Below, one piece after another: positions 36,178-45,263 of a stretch of 64,000 nucleotides of DNA (the stretch's first letter is position 1; each line of letters begins with the position of its first letter). Source of the DNA: Amycolatopsis palatopharyngis (GTDB lineage Bacteria > Actinomycetota > Actinomycetes > Mycobacteriales > Pseudonocardiaceae); NCBI RefSeq assembly GCF_003385185.1, contig NZ_PQHZ01000003.1:124001-188000 (forward strand), in the 5' to 3' direction. The notes below the pieces were generated by a model. The model was given only the letters and a program-made list of their open reading frames with translations. It made no database searches and was not told where the DNA came from. Made by a program: the position numbers and the translations under genes.

Positions 36178-37356
36178 TTGACCGCAGCCGGAGCAGTTCG
36201 CTTTCCCCGCCCACTGACACCGGCGGGTGCGCCGGCGCCGCAGCTGCTCGAACTGGCCAGACAGCGTCCGGTACTACGGGTCGTCGGCCCTGGTGGTGGC
36301 GCGGCCTGGCTCGTCGCCGGCGACGCCGAGGTGCGTGAGGTCCTCGCCGACGCCGCCCGGTTCACCAGCGTCACCGATCCTGGTGTCGACGAGCGAGCAG
36401 GCTCCGCGGCACTCATGGTCGGGATGGATCCGCCGGAACACAGCCGGCTGCGCAAGTTGGTGGTGAAGGCGTTCAGCGCCCGTCGCATCCAGGCGATGGT
36501 GCCGGAGATCGAGCGGATCGTCGCGGGCCTGCTCGACGAGATGACGGCGAGCGGGCCACCGGCCGACCTGGTGACCTCGCTGTCACTTCCCCTGCCGTTG
36601 GCGGTCATCGGGCGAATTCTGGACATCCCCGAGGCGGATCACGGCCGGCTGCACGAGTGGTCCAGTGTGTTCATCTCGCTGACTGCGCACACCTCGGAGG
36701 AGATAACGACAGCGCTGGAGCAGATGAACTCCTACATCGCGGATCTCGTCCGAGAGAGGCGTGCGGTGCCGGGCAACGACCTGGTGTCCGACTTGATCCG
36801 GGCGCGCGACGGCCGCGATGCCCTGTCGGAGAGCGAACTCGCCGGGACCATCCTGCTGCTCGTGCTCGCGGGGCACGAGACCACAGCCAAAGCGATCACC
36901 CGCGCAGGCGTCGTGCTCGGGCCCTCGGGGGCGCTGCGCCAGGTCGCCGAGGGACATGTGCCCGCGGCGCAGGTGGTGGAGGAGGTGTTGCGGTGCCAGT
37001 CGCCGATCGACACCGGGCTGTTCCGGTGGGCCAAGGTCGACACCGTGCTCGCTGGCGTCCAGATCAAGGCGGGAGAACAGATCTTCGTCAGTCTGCAACT
37101 GGCGAATCTGGATCCGTCAGCCCGCGTGGAGCCCGATCGGTTCGATCCGTCGCGGCCCGACGCCCGGCACCTGACGTTCGGCCATGGCATTCATCTCTGT
37201 CTCGGGGCGGCGCTCGCCAGAGCCGAGCTGACCACCGTTGTCAGCGCGCTCGCGCGGCGGCTGCCGGGTCTGCGGCCCGCGGTGCCGGTGGAGGAGCTGT
37301 GCTGGTCGGTCGGGGCCATGCTCAACGCCCCGGTTTCGCTGCCGGTCACCTGGTAG
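36178..37356 (+). CDS. Cytochrome P450 (1 of 3)
   Basis: 392 residues of a soluble bacterial P450. The oxygen-binding I helix has LAGHETTAK, the K-helix ExxR is EEVLRCQ and the heme loop [15 protein letters not shown] supplies the Cys ligand. The TTG start is preceded by GGAGG. It is closely similar to P450-3 (both start with FPRPLTP-GAP and SPVLRV/RPVLRV near residue 30), so the two are a local duplication around P450-2. Substrate unknown; terpenoid tailoring is one possibility from context. No ferredoxin gene is adjacent. Confidence 0.9.
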   Translation: MTAAGAVRFPRPLTPAGAPAPQLLELARQRPVLRVVGPGGGAAWLVAGDAEVREVLADAARFTSVTDPGVDERAGSAALMVGMDPPEHSRLRKLVVKAFSARRIQAMVPEIERIVAGLLDEMTASGPPADLVTSLSLPLPLAVIGRILDIPEADHGRLHEWSSVFISLTAHTSEEITTALEQMNSYIADLVRERRAVPGNDLVSDLIRARDGRDALSESELAGTILLLVLAGHETTAKAITRAGVVLGPSGALRQVAEGHVPAAQVVEEVLRCQSPIDTGLFRWAKVDTVLAGVQIKAGEQIFVSLQLANLDPSARVEPDRFDPSRPDARHLTFGHGIHLCLGAALARAELTTVVSALARRLPGLRPAVPVEELCWSVGAMLNAPVSLPVTW

Positions 37357-37406
37357 CGGCGGATTCGGCGGTTGACGACGTTCAGAGGCGGCCATACTCT
37401 GACGTT

Positions 37407-37426
37407 CCTCCATAGAATAATAGATA
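37407..37426. promoter_or_regulatory. Weak copy of the shared motif before P450-2
   Basis: CCTCCATAGAATAATAGATA: the left half and spacer match the senA/ubiA site (CCATAGAA), but the right half is poor (7 of 12 overall). It lies 21 bases before the P450-2 start in an AT-rich patch. Confidence 0.3.
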
Positions 37427-37447
37427 ATCTGGGTGGGAGTGGTTCGG

Positions 37448-38752
37448 ATGAGCCTGATCGAGCAACGGTTGTACCCGGGCAAGAAGGTCGAGGACATCCC
37501 CGAGTTCGTCAACGCGGGCCCGTCCGCCGTTGACATATTCGCCGACGACGCGAAGATGGCCGATCCCTATCCGCTGTACCGCCAGGTGCTCGCCGAACGC
37601 CCAGTGCACCGCACGGGACAGGCGCTCGTCCTGACCAGATATGCCGATGTCGCGGCGGCCCTGCGGCATCCGAAACTGAGTACCGACGACCGGCACGGCA
37701 CCGTGCAGCAGGATGTCATCGCCGCTGGCGAACTGGCGCCCGAGATCGTCGCGTCCATGGAGGATCACTCGTTCCTGCACCGGGATCCGCCCGACCACAC
37801 GCGGTTGCGCGGCGTCATCTACGACTCCTTCACGCCACGGCGCATCGAACGGCTACGGCCGATGGTGCAGAGGTTCGTGGACGACTTCCTCGAGCGGGTG
37901 GCCCCGGCCGGCGGTAGCGAACTGATCGCCGATCTGGCGTTTCCGTTGCCGATCACCCTCATCTGCGAGATTCTCGGGATTCCCGCGGCGGATCACCTCA
38001 AGGACGTGGCGTGGAAACGGGCCCAGCTCTGCTGCGACTTCGAACCACCGGCGATCGCGGGCGCCTGCGCGAGCTACAGCCACGGTGTGCAGGTGGATAT
38101 GAGCGCCTACTTCGACGCACGCATCGCGGAGAAACGCATCGAACCGGGCGACGACCTGCTCTCCGCGATGATCGAGGCGGAACGCCGAGGTGAGCTGACC
38201 GCGGAGGAGATCAACTCCACGTGCAGGTTGCTGGTGATCTCCGGGCACGAGACCACGGTCGGCCTGATCGCGAACGGGATGCTTGCGTTGCTGCGCAACC
38301 CGGACCAGTTGCGGCTGCTGCGGGAGCACCCGGAACTCGCCGAGTCGGCCGTGGAAGAGGTGCTACGTTTCGACCCGCCGATCCAGTTCACCCGCAGAGT
38401 GGTCGTCGACGACGCTGAGGTCAACGGTATTCCGGTCACCAAGGGCCAGATGGTGCTGCTGTTCCTGGCCGCGGGCAATCACGACTCCGCGCGTTTCGCC
38501 GCACCGGAACGCTTTGACATCACCAGGACCGAGAACCACCACCTCAATTTCGGTGGGGGCATCCATTTCTGTCTCGGGGCTTCACTGGCCCGGCTGCAGG
38601 GTCAGGTCGTGCTGGAGACGCTGACCCGCAGGCTCATCGACCCGGCGCTGGCCGCGGATCCGCCCCCGTACATGCCTAACGCGGTGCACGCGCTGGAGAC
38701 CCTGCCGATCACCTTCGGTGGCGTCGCGCCGATCGGCGAGGACCACGGATGA
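37448..38752 (+). CDS. Cytochrome P450 (2 of 3)
   Basis: 434 residues, longer than its neighbours and only distantly related to them. Motifs: ISGHETTVG in the I helix, EEVLRFDP (ExxR) and [15 protein letters not shown] at the heme loop. The C-helix region [20 protein letters not shown] is of the CYP107/CYP105-like bacterial type. ATG 37448 follows GTGGGAG at good spacing. Its stop overlaps the start of P450-3 by ATGA, so both are translated together. Confidence 0.9.
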   Translation: MSLIEQRLYPGKKVEDIPEFVNAGPSAVDIFADDAKMADPYPLYRQVLAERPVHRTGQALVLTRYADVAAALRHPKLSTDDRHGTVQQDVIAAGELAPEIVASMEDHSFLHRDPPDHTRLRGVIYDSFTPRRIERLRPMVQRFVDDFLERVAPAGGSELIADLAFPLPITLICEILGIPAADHLKDVAWKRAQLCCDFEPPAIAGACASYSHGVQVDMSAYFDARIAEKRIEPGDDLLSAMIEAERRGELTAEEINSTCRLLVISGHETTVGLIANGMLALLRNPDQLRLLREHPELAESAVEEVLRFDPPIQFTRRVVVDDAEVNGIPVTKGQMVLLFLAAGNHDSARFAAPERFDITRTENHHLNFGGGIHFCLGASLARLQGQVVLETLTRRLIDPALAADPPPYMPNAVHALETLPITFGGVAPIGEDHG

Positions 38753-39930
38753 GTCGCACGGCACAGGAACTGGTGTTCCCACGGCCGTTGACTCCGGAGG
38801 GCGCGCCGGACCCACTGTTACTGGAGATGGCGCGCACCAGCCCGGTTCTGCGCGTCATCGGTCCTGGAGACAGCCCGGCGTGGCTGGTCGCCGGCGAGGC
38901 GGAGGTGCGTATCGCACTGTCCGAACCGGATCGGTTTACCAGTGTTCCGCCCGCGAATCTGGACGATCAGCGTGCCTATGCTGTTCCGCTGGTCGGTATG
39001 GATCCGCCGGAACACACCAGGCTGCGCAAACTCGCGACGAAGGCGTTCAGTCCACGCAGGATCGCGTCGATGCAGCCGACGATCGACAGCCTGGTGGCCT
39101 CGCTGCTGGACGACCTGGTAGCGGCAGGGCCACCGGCGGACATCGTGTCGGCGCTGGCGTATCCGCTTCCGCTCGAGGTGGTCTTCGGGATGCTCGGCGG
39201 GATTCCCGAGGAGGTCCGGGCCGATCTTCGCCGTTGGACCGACATCTTCACCTCGTTGGACAGCTCGTCGTTCGAGGACATCGGCTCCGCGGTCGCGGAG
39301 TTCCACGCTTGTATGCGTGAGCTGATCCTCCGGCGCCGTAGCGAGCTCGGCGACGACCTCATGTCGGATCTCATCAGGGCGCGCGACGAGCGTGGCGCGC
39401 TCAGTGAGGAGGAACTGATCGGCACGATGGGCCTGCTCATCGTGGCCGGGTACGAGACCACCGCGAAAGTCATCAGCAGGGCAGTGATGACACTGCTCGT
39501 ATCCGGTACCTGGCGGGAACTCGCGGCGGGCACCCTTCCCGTGGGCGACGCCGTCGAGGAGGTGCTGCGGCACCAGTCGCCGAACACCGCGATCTGCCGT
39601 ACGGCGAAGGTCGACACCGAACTCGGCGGCGCGCGGATCACCGCGGGCGACGCGGTTTACATCAGCACTCACCTGGGCAACTTCGATCCCACGACACGCG
39701 CCGATCCGGGCACGTTCGATCCCGCGCGTACCGATACCGGGCACACCACATTCGGCTACGGACTGCACTTCTGTCTCGGTGCGGCCCTGGCCAGGGCGGA
39801 GTTGTCCACAGTGTTCACCGCCCTGCCCGCGCGACTACCGGGGTTGCGCCTGGCCACCGGACTGGCCGAACTCGAGTGGAACGTGGGTTCCTGGCTCAAC
39901 GCACCGAACTCGGTGCCCGTCACCTGGTGA
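38749..39930 (+). CDS. Cytochrome P450 (3 of 3)
   Basis: 393 residues, paralogue of P450-1. VAGYETTAK replaces the usual AGHETT in the I helix (His to Tyr). ExxR is EEVLRHQ and the heme loop [15 protein letters not shown]. Coupled to P450-2 by an ATGA overlap and convergent with the flavin monooxygenase (18-base gap). Three P450s in one short operon suggest sequential hydroxylation of one scaffold, which is inference. Confidence 0.9.
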   Translation: MSRTAQELVFPRPLTPEGAPDPLLLEMARTSPVLRVIGPGDSPAWLVAGEAEVRIALSEPDRFTSVPPANLDDQRAYAVPLVGMDPPEHTRLRKLATKAFSPRRIASMQPTIDSLVASLLDDLVAAGPPADIVSALAYPLPLEVVFGMLGGIPEEVRADLRRWTDIFTSLDSSSFEDIGSAVAEFHACMRELILRRRSELGDDLMSDLIRARDERGALSEEELIGTMGLLIVAGYETTAKVISRAVMTLLVSGTWRELAAGTLPVGDAVEEVLRHQSPNTAICRTAKVDTELGGARITAGDAVYISTHLGNFDPTTRADPGTFDPARTDTGHTTFGYGLHFCLGAALARAELSTVFTALPARLPGLRLATGLAELEWNVGSWLNAPNSVPVTW

Positions 39931-39948
39931 CCGGCACCCACGCCAGGG

Positions 39949-40989
39949 TCAGGCGAGATGGCGCATGAGCTGCCGGGTCTCCCTGTCCACGCCGTTGATC
40001 AGTGCTGAGTTCAACCGGTTCTGCCATGGCAGTCCAAGCCAGTACAGGCCGGGCACTGGTGAGATCCCCCGGGTCTGTTGTGGACCGCCCTGCTCGTCCA
40101 GGGCATTGTCCACTTTGAGCCAGTCGTAGTGCGGGCGGAAGCCGGTGCACCAGAGGATGTTGTCGAAGGTATCCCGCGAGCCGTCCGCGAAGACGACCTC
40201 GCGCCCCGCGCAGTCGGTGACCCGGTGCGGAACGTGCCGGACGACGTCCTGGTCGACGAGCTTCTTCAGGTTGAATCCGATGACCGTGTCGGCGTAGGGG
40301 CGCGCGTACCGGGAGACCCAGGCATCCTTGTCCGCGCGCAACATGCCGGTCAGGTGCATGAACCAGAACAAACTCACGCCGGCGATCGTCTTCGGGGCGT
40401 ACGCGATCGGTCCGCTGCTGGCGATCGTGACGCGGCGACCGGTGGACAGCTCCTCCGCGATCTGCGCGGCCGAGTTGCCTCCGCCGACCACAAGGACGTT
40501 GCCTGGTCCCAGATCGTCCGGACGGCGATAGTCCTGGGAGTGCAACTGGCGCACCTCGGGGCCGAGTTGCTGGGCGCAAGCGGGTACCTGCGGTGTGTGA
40601 AACGGCCCTGCCGCGATGACGATCGCTCTGGCGGAAAGGATCTCCTCGTCGCCGGTGACGACGAAGACGCCGTCCCGCGATTCGAGGTTCTGTACCCGGA
40701 AATCGTTGCGGACCGGGAGGTCGAACTGGTCGCGGTATCGCTGGAGGTAGTCGGCGATCTCGTCTTTCGCCGGGTAGTACCGCATCTCGCCCGGGGCTTT
40801 GAGGCCGGGAAGGTTCACGAAAGGGCGAGGGGTGAACAGTTCGAGGGAGTCCCAGCGGTCACGCCAGACGTCGCCGGTTCGCGATCGCTCGTCGAGGATC
40901 GCGAACTCCAGTCCCGCCTGCCGCAGCCGGTACCCCATCCCGAGGCCGGCCTGTCCACCGCCGATGACGATGACGTCCAGTGGCTCCAT
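39949..40989 (-). CDS. FAD-dependent NAD(P)-binding monooxygenase (flavin monooxygenase-like, CzcO group)
   Basis: 346 residues. FAD-binding VIVIGGGQAGLGMGYRLR near the N-terminus, the aromatic RWDSLELFTPRPFVNLPG, and the second dinucleotide motif VLVVGGGNSAAQIAEEL at about 170. A final DNILWCTGFRPHYDWLK is typical of FMO/Baeyer-Villiger relatives, but the full BVMO fingerprint FxGxxxHxxxW is not evident. ATG 40989 is preferred; a GTG 45 bases upstream lacks a ribosome site. A strong copy of the shared operator lies 73 bases upstream. Confidence 0.83.
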   Translation of the reverse strand: MEPLDVIVIGGGQAGLGMGYRLRQAGLEFAILDERSRTGDVWRDRWDSLELFTPRPFVNLPGLKAPGEMRYYPAKDEIADYLQRYRDQFDLPVRNDFRVQNLESRDGVFVVTGDEEILSARAIVIAAGPFHTPQVPACAQQLGPEVRQLHSQDYRRPDDLGPGNVLVVGGGNSAAQIAEELSTGRRVTIASSGPIAYAPKTIAGVSLFWFMHLTGMLRADKDAWVSRYARPYADTVIGFNLKKLVDQDVVRHVPHRVTDCAGREVVFADGSRDTFDNILWCTGFRPHYDWLKVDNALDEQGGPQQTRGISPVPGLYWLGLPWQNRLNSALINGVDRETRQLMRHLA

Positions 40990-41062
40990 ACTCCGTTCGT
41001 GCCCTTCCGGTCGAGCGGTGCTGACGGTCTCCACTGGCGAATCTAGACCACGGGGAAAATCT

Positions 41063-41082
41063 ATTCCAGTAATTCGAGGAAT
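41063..41082. promoter_or_regulatory. Shared inverted-repeat operator, flavin monooxygenase promoter
   Basis: ATTCCAGTAATTCGAGGAAT (11 of 12), extended to a perfect CTATTCC-N10-GGAATAG (41061-41084). It lies 73 bases before the monooxygenase ATG and downstream of the XRE gene stop. Confidence 0.6.
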
Positions 41083-41104
41083 AGTGTACTTTCGGCCCGT
41101 TTGG

Positions 41105-41674
41105 CTATCGGCCGACCGCGGGCTTCGCCCGCACGTGCATGCGTTCCCCCTGCGGGCCGAACAAGCTGAGTATCTCCACCGGGGCGTCGCCCGTGCTGCC
41201 GAACCAGTGTGGCAGCCGGGTGTCGAACTCAGCGGCTTCGCCGACCTTGAGCACGATGTCGTGCTCGGCGAGCACCAGGCGTGCTTTCCCGCTCAACACG
41301 TACAGCCACTCGTAGCCTTCGTGCGTTCGCGGGTCGGGTTCGCACCGGGTGCGGTCGAGGACCATTTTGAACGCCTGCAGCCCGCCGGGCTGCTGAGTCA
41401 GGGGCACCACGGTCATACCGGTGCGTTTGACCGGCTTCAAGCGGACGCGTGGATCGCCGACTGGCGGCGCGCCGACCAGTTCGTCCAGTGGTACCTGGTG
41501 TGCGTGGGCGATCGGGAGCAGTAGCTCCAGGCTGGGCTTACGCTGTCCGGACTCCAGCCTGGACAGCGTGCTGACCGATATCCCGGTGATCTCGGACAGT
41601 CTGGCGAGCGTGCACTCGCGCTGCTGGCGGATGTGTTTGAGTCGTGGCCCAACCGCGGCCATCACGTCTTCCAT
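41105..41674 (-). CDS. XRE-family regulator with C-terminal cupin domain
   Basis: 189 residues. N-terminal helix-turn-helix RQQRECTLARLSEITGISVS with TLSRLESGQRKPSLELLLPI; C-terminal cupin HEGYEWLYVLSGKARLVLAE then EFDTRLPHWFGSTG. Such proteins usually sense a small ligand and repress a neighbouring oxidoreductase. The flavin monooxygenase 115 bases downstream in the same direction is the likely partner. The region before its start contains a 5 x 21-base tandem repeat. A second possible start is the ATG four codons in. Confidence 0.87.
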   Translation of the reverse strand: MEDVMAAVGPRLKHIRQQRECTLARLSEITGISVSTLSRLESGQRKPSLELLLPIAHAHQVPLDELVGAPPVGDPRVRLKPVKRTGMTVVPLTQQPGGLQAFKMVLDRTRCEPDPRTHEGYEWLYVLSGKARLVLAEHDIVLKVGEAAEFDTRLPHWFGSTGDAPVEILSLFGPQGERMHVRAKPAVGR

Positions 41675-41710
41675 GATCCTATTGCAGAAACGGCAACGGG
41701 ATTTGTCAAG

Positions 41711-41815
41711 TCTGGACCCGGAACTGCCAACTCGGGCCCGGGAACTGCCAACTCGGGCCCGGGAACTGCAAACTCGGGCCCCGGAACTGCCAAGTCGGGC
41801 CCGGGAACTGCAAAG
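41711..41815. repeat. Tandem array, five 21-base units
   Basis: Five consecutive units with the core GGGCCCGGGAACTGCCAACT, starting at 41711, 41732, 41753, 41774 and 41795. They differ at a few positions (CAAC/AAAC, CAAG/AAAG endings; the first unit has GGACCCGGAA). The array ends exactly at the base before the paaR stop codon and fills most of the region upstream of the XRE gene. The unit is a multiple of three, so one plus-strand frame stays open, but there is no sign it is a gene. Confidence 0.9.
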
Positions 41816-42430
41816 TCAGGGATGGGGGGTGCGGATGCCGTGGAGGGCGATGGTGGTGACGGTGTCGGCGATCTGGGTCGGGTTGGTGCCGCGGCGGGGG
41901 CGGTACCACTCGACCAGGGAGTTGATCATGCCGAAGAGGAGGCGGCTGGTGGTGGCCGGGTCGATGTCGGGGCGGAGGTCACCGTCCGCGGCGGCCTGGG
42001 TGACGAGTTCGCTGACGAGGTGGTCGATATGCCTGCGCCGGGTCAGGGCCGCGCGCTCGACCGGGGTGTTGCCGCGGATGCGCAGCAGGAGGGTGACGAA
42101 GGGGAGCTGGTCGATGAGCACGGTCACACTGCGATGGATGAGGTGCTCGAGCCGGTCGATGGCCGGGCCCTGGGTGGAGTGGGCCTCGGTGGCGACCGTG
42201 TAGAGGGTGTCGAGTGCGCGGTTGGTGGCGAGCCGGAGTAGTTCCTGTTTGCTCGGCACGTGGTGGTAGATGGCGGATTTGGTGATGCCGAGCTTGCGGG
42301 AGAGGTCTTCCATGCTGGTGCCGTCATAGCCGCGTTCGTTGAACAACGTGACGGCGACCTGGAGGAGTGACTCCAGGTCATAGCCAGGACGGCCACGGCG
42401 GGCCGGTCTGCTGGACGGGGCGGCGGTCAT
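41816..42430 (-). CDS. paaR: TetR-family repressor of the phenylacetate genes (PaaR-like)
   Basis: 204 residues. N-terminal helix-turn-helix GTSMEDLSRKLGITKSAIYH with HVPSKQELLRLATNRALDTL. It lies 22 bases after paaK in the same orientation, in the position of PaaR in actinobacterial paa islands. Two 22-base operators like those described for Corynebacterium PaaR occur at the paa promoters (44246 and 45264). The natural effector is phenylacetyl-CoA. Confidence 0.85.
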   Translation of the reverse strand: MTAAPSSRPARRGRPGYDLESLLQVAVTLFNERGYDGTSMEDLSRKLGITKSAIYHHVPSKQELLRLATNRALDTLYTVATEAHSTQGPAIDRLEHLIHRSVTVLIDQLPFVTLLLRIRGNTPVERAALTRRRHIDHLVSELVTQAAADGDLRPDIDPATTSRLLFGMINSLVEWYRPRRGTNPTQIADTVTTIALHGIRTPHP

Positions 42431-42452
42431 GTCAGGAGTATCCAGAATCGGT

Positions 42453-43799
42453 TCAGGCTTCGGTACGCCGGTCGACGACCCTGCGCATTTTGCCCATCGA
42501 CCGCTCCAGGCTGTCCGGGTCGACGACCGACACCTCGACGGACACTCCGACGCCGTCCTTGACCCTTGCCGCGATTTCCTCGGCCGCGGCGGCCCTGCGA
42601 CCTGACGGGGTGTCCGGCCGGGCCTCGACCTGCACGGTCAGGTGGTCCATCCGCCCCTTGCTCGTCCGCACCAGCTGAAAATGTGGAGAGAGTCCCTCGA
42701 CCCGCAGCACGATCTCCTCGATCTGCGTCGGGAACACGTTGACCCCTCGCAGAATGATCATGTCGTCGCTGCGGCCGGTGACCTTCTCCATGCGCCGGTA
42801 GGCGGGCCGTGCCGTGCCGGGCAGTAGCCGGGTGAGGTCCCGGGTGCGATAACGGATGATCGGCAGCGCCTGCTTGGTGAGCGAGGTGAACAGGAGTTCG
42901 CCGCTCTCGCCGTCCGGCAGCACGTCCTCGTCGATCGGGTCGACGACCTCCGGGTAGAAATGGTCCTCCCAGATGTGCAGGCCGTCCTTGGTCTCCACGC
43001 ATTCCTGGGCGACGCCGGGGCCCATCACCTCGGAGAGTCCGTAGATATCGACCGCGTCGATATTCATCCGGTCCTCGATCTCGGCCCGCATCTGCTCGGT
43101 CCAGGGTTCGGCACCGAAGATGCCGACCTTGAGTGAGTTCGCCCTCGGGTCGACGCCCTGGCGTTCGAACTCGTCCAGCAGGGTGAGCATGTAGGAGGGA
43201 GTCACCATGATGACCTCGGGTTCGAAGTCCGTGATGATCTGCACCTGACGCGCGGTCATGCCACCGGACGCGGGAATCGCGGTGCAGCCGAGCTTCTCCA
43301 CCCCGTAGTGCGCACCGAGTCCTCCGGTGAAGAGGCCGTAGCCGTAGGCGACGTGCACCTTCTGGCCGGGACGGCCACCCGCGGCACGGATCGAGCGCGC
43401 CATCACCGTCGCCCAGGTGTCGATATCGCCCTCGGTGTAGCCGACCACGGTCGGTTTACCGGTGGTACCGCTGGAGGCGTGGATGCGCCTGACCTGGTCC
43501 TGCGGCACAGCGAACATGCCGAACGGATAGTTGTCCCGCAGATCCTGCTTGGTGGTGAAAGGGAACTTCGACAGGTCCTCCAGTGACCGGCAGTCCTCCG
43601 GCCGCACTCCGGCCGCGTCGAACTTCCTCCGGTAGAAGGCAACGTTGTCGTATGCGTGCCGCAGTGTCCACTGCAGACGCTCCAGTTGCGTGGCTCGCAT
43701 CTCGTCCCGGCTGAGCCGCTCCGCTGGTTCGAGTTCGGCAGGGGACGGCGCCGCACCGAGGCGCCGTGTCGTCGAGGCTTCGCTGTCGATGGTGGTCAC
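42453..43799 (-). CDS. paaK: Phenylacetate-CoA ligase
   Basis: 448 residues of the ANL superfamily. PaaK-type P-loop IHASSGTTGKPTVVGYTEGD, adenylate-binding IYGLSEVMGPGVAQEC, hinge RSDDMIILRGVNVFPTQIEE and C-terminal SMGKMRRVVDRR. It converts phenylacetate to phenylacetyl-CoA, the first step of the pathway. The GTG start overlaps the paaI stop (GTGA). The long open frame upstream in the same phase runs through paaI in another frame and is not used. Confidence 0.95.
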   Translation of the reverse strand: MTTIDSEASTTRRLGAAPSPAELEPAERLSRDEMRATQLERLQWTLRHAYDNVAFYRRKFDAAGVRPEDCRSLEDLSKFPFTTKQDLRDNYPFGMFAVPQDQVRRIHASSGTTGKPTVVGYTEGDIDTWATVMARSIRAAGGRPGQKVHVAYGYGLFTGGLGAHYGVEKLGCTAIPASGGMTARQVQIITDFEPEVIMVTPSYMLTLLDEFERQGVDPRANSLKVGIFGAEPWTEQMRAEIEDRMNIDAVDIYGLSEVMGPGVAQECVETKDGLHIWEDHFYPEVVDPIDEDVLPDGESGELLFTSLTKQALPIIRYRTRDLTRLLPGTARPAYRRMEKVTGRSDDMIILRGVNVFPTQIEEIVLRVEGLSPHFQLVRTSKGRMDHLTVQVEARPDTPSGRRAAAAEEIAARVKDGVGVSVEVSVVDPDSLERSMGKMRRVVDRRTEA

Positions 43800-44224
43800 C
43801 TGGTATCGCCTTCTCGTGCAATCGTGCGGCTGCGTCCGCGGAACTCCGCGACCACTTCCCGGCCTGTCGCGGACTCTCGGTACACGGTCACGTCGTAGAT
43901 CCCGTTGCGCCCGTATCGGGTGCGTTCCTCGGCCACGGCGGTGAGTTCGTCGCCCAGCCGGGCGGCGGCGACGAACGAGATCTCGGCGCCGGAGGCCACG
44001 GTCATCGGCCCGTGACTGTTGCACGCACAGGCGAACGCGGTGTCGGCCAGCAGGAAGAGATAGCCGCCGTGGGCGATGTCGTGCCCGTTAACCATGCTCG
44101 GGCCGACCTGCATACGTGCGCTCGCGCTGCCGTCGCCGGCGTCGAGCAGTTCGATCCCGAGCGATCGGGATGCGGAGTCGGCCGCGAACATCACCTGTGC
44201 CGCGCCACGGACATCGTCTGGCAC
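43796..44224 (-). CDS. paaI: Hotdog-fold phenylacetyl/hydroxyphenylacetyl-CoA thioesterase
   Basis: 142 residues. Hotdog signature NGHDIAHGGYLFLLADTAFA with the catalytic Asp in the long helix, followed by SHGPMTVASGAEISFVAAAR. PaaI hydrolyses stalled CoA intermediates of phenylacetate degradation and recycles CoA. GTG 44224 is preceded by AAGGGAGGG. First gene of paaI-paaK-paaR; a PaaR-like operator lies 22 bases upstream. Confidence 0.9.
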   Translation of the reverse strand: MPDDVRGAAQVMFAADSASRSLGIELLDAGDGSASARMQVGPSMVNGHDIAHGGYLFLLADTAFACACNSHGPMTVASGAEISFVAAARLGDELTAVAEERTRYGRNGIYDVTVYRESATGREVVAEFRGRSRTIAREGDTR

Positions 44225-44245
44225 CCGCGCAACCCTCCCTTGCCG

Positions 44246-44267
44246 ACTGACCGAATGGACGGTTAAT
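44246..44267. promoter_or_regulatory. PaaR-like operator 1 (paaI/paaH divergent promoter)
   Basis: 22 bases with half-sites ACTGACCG and CGGTTAAT. They fit the ACTNACCG-N2-CG-N2-CGGTNAGT motif that I recall for Corynebacterium PaaR, with two deviations (TG for the central CG, AAT for AGT). Confidence 0.7.
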
Positions 44268-44353
44268 AATGTTGCCGCTCAGTAAAGGCAGCACCGGTAG
44301 TGATGTCAAGAGACGGCCGGCGACTCGGTCTACGCCGGAATTGGAGGGGCAAC

Positions 44354-45211
44354 GTGAGTTCAGTAGTGCCGGAGAAGGTCGGCGTCGTCGGCGGTGGCCG
44401 GATGGGTGCGGGGATCGCCCAGGTCTTCGCCGCCACGGGAGCGAAGGTGTCGGTGGTGGAGGGAGACACCGCGTCCGCCGATGCCGCGTTCGAGCGAATC
44501 CGGTCTGGACTGAACAGGGCGGCCGAGCGGGGCAAGCTCGATGTTCCCGTCGAGGAGGTTCTCGCGCGGGTCGAGATCATCACCGATCCCGAGTCGCTGC
44601 CCGGTGATGCCGGTCTGGTCGTCGAGGCGGTTCCCGAGCGGGCGGACGTGAAGGTGGCGGTCCTGACGGCGGTGGAGCGGGTGGTCGGGCAGGACACGGT
44701 GCTGGCCACGAACACCAGTTCACTCTCGATCGCCGAACTGGCCGCGGCCCTGAGTCGTCCGCAGCGGTTCCTCGGCATGCACTTCTTCAACCCGGTTCCC
44801 GCGTCGCGACTGGTCGAGGTGGTCACCGGTCCGGAGACGGCCGAAGGCGCCAGGGAGGACGTCCTCGGCTGGGTCGGCGCGCTCGGCAAGACCGCCGTCA
44901 CCGTGCGCGACTCGCCTGGCTTCGCCACCAGCAGGCTCGGGGTGCTGCTCGGCCTCGAGGCGATCCGGATGCTGGAGGAGGGTGTCGCCGACGCCGAGTC
45001 GATCGACACCGCGATGGAGCTCGGCTACCGCCATCCGATGGGCCCGCTGCGGTCCACCGATCTGGTCGGCCTCGACGTGCGGCTGGCGATCGCCGAGTAC
45101 CTCCACCGCACGCTGGGTGAACGGTTCGCGCCGCCGCGGTTGCTGCGGGACAAGGTCGGCCGCGGCGAGCTCGGTCGCAAGACGGGGCAGGGTTTCCATC
45201 GCTGGGAGTAG
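44354..45211 (+). CDS. paaH: 3-hydroxyacyl-CoA dehydrogenase of the phenylacetate pathway
   Basis: 285 residues. NAD-binding VGVVGGGRMGAGIAQVFA, then ATNTSSLSIAELAAALSRPQ and FLGMHFFNPVP with the catalytic His, and PGFATSRLGVLLGLEAIRML, the family core. It oxidises the 3-hydroxyadipyl-CoA intermediate. GTG 44354 is chosen for the GGAGGGG before it; an upstream ATG at 44300 would add 18 unlikely residues. paaF, paaG and paaJ are not in the window and must lie elsewhere. Confidence 0.9.
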   Translation: MSSVVPEKVGVVGGGRMGAGIAQVFAATGAKVSVVEGDTASADAAFERIRSGLNRAAERGKLDVPVEEVLARVEIITDPESLPGDAGLVVEAVPERADVKVAVLTAVERVVGQDTVLATNTSSLSIAELAAALSRPQRFLGMHFFNPVPASRLVEVVTGPETAEGAREDVLGWVGALGKTAVTVRDSPGFATSRLGVLLGLEAIRMLEEGVADAESIDTAMELGYRHPMGPLRSTDLVGLDVRLAIAEYLHRTLGERFAPPRLLRDKVGRGELGRKTGQGFHRWE

Positions 45212-45263
45212 CGCCGCGCATGCGATTGCGGCCTTCCGTCGCCGGCGTACTGGCGTTACCATG

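Noticed and set aside
41711..41815. CRISPR array
   Set aside because: Units are contiguous 21-mers with no spacers and no cas genes are present.
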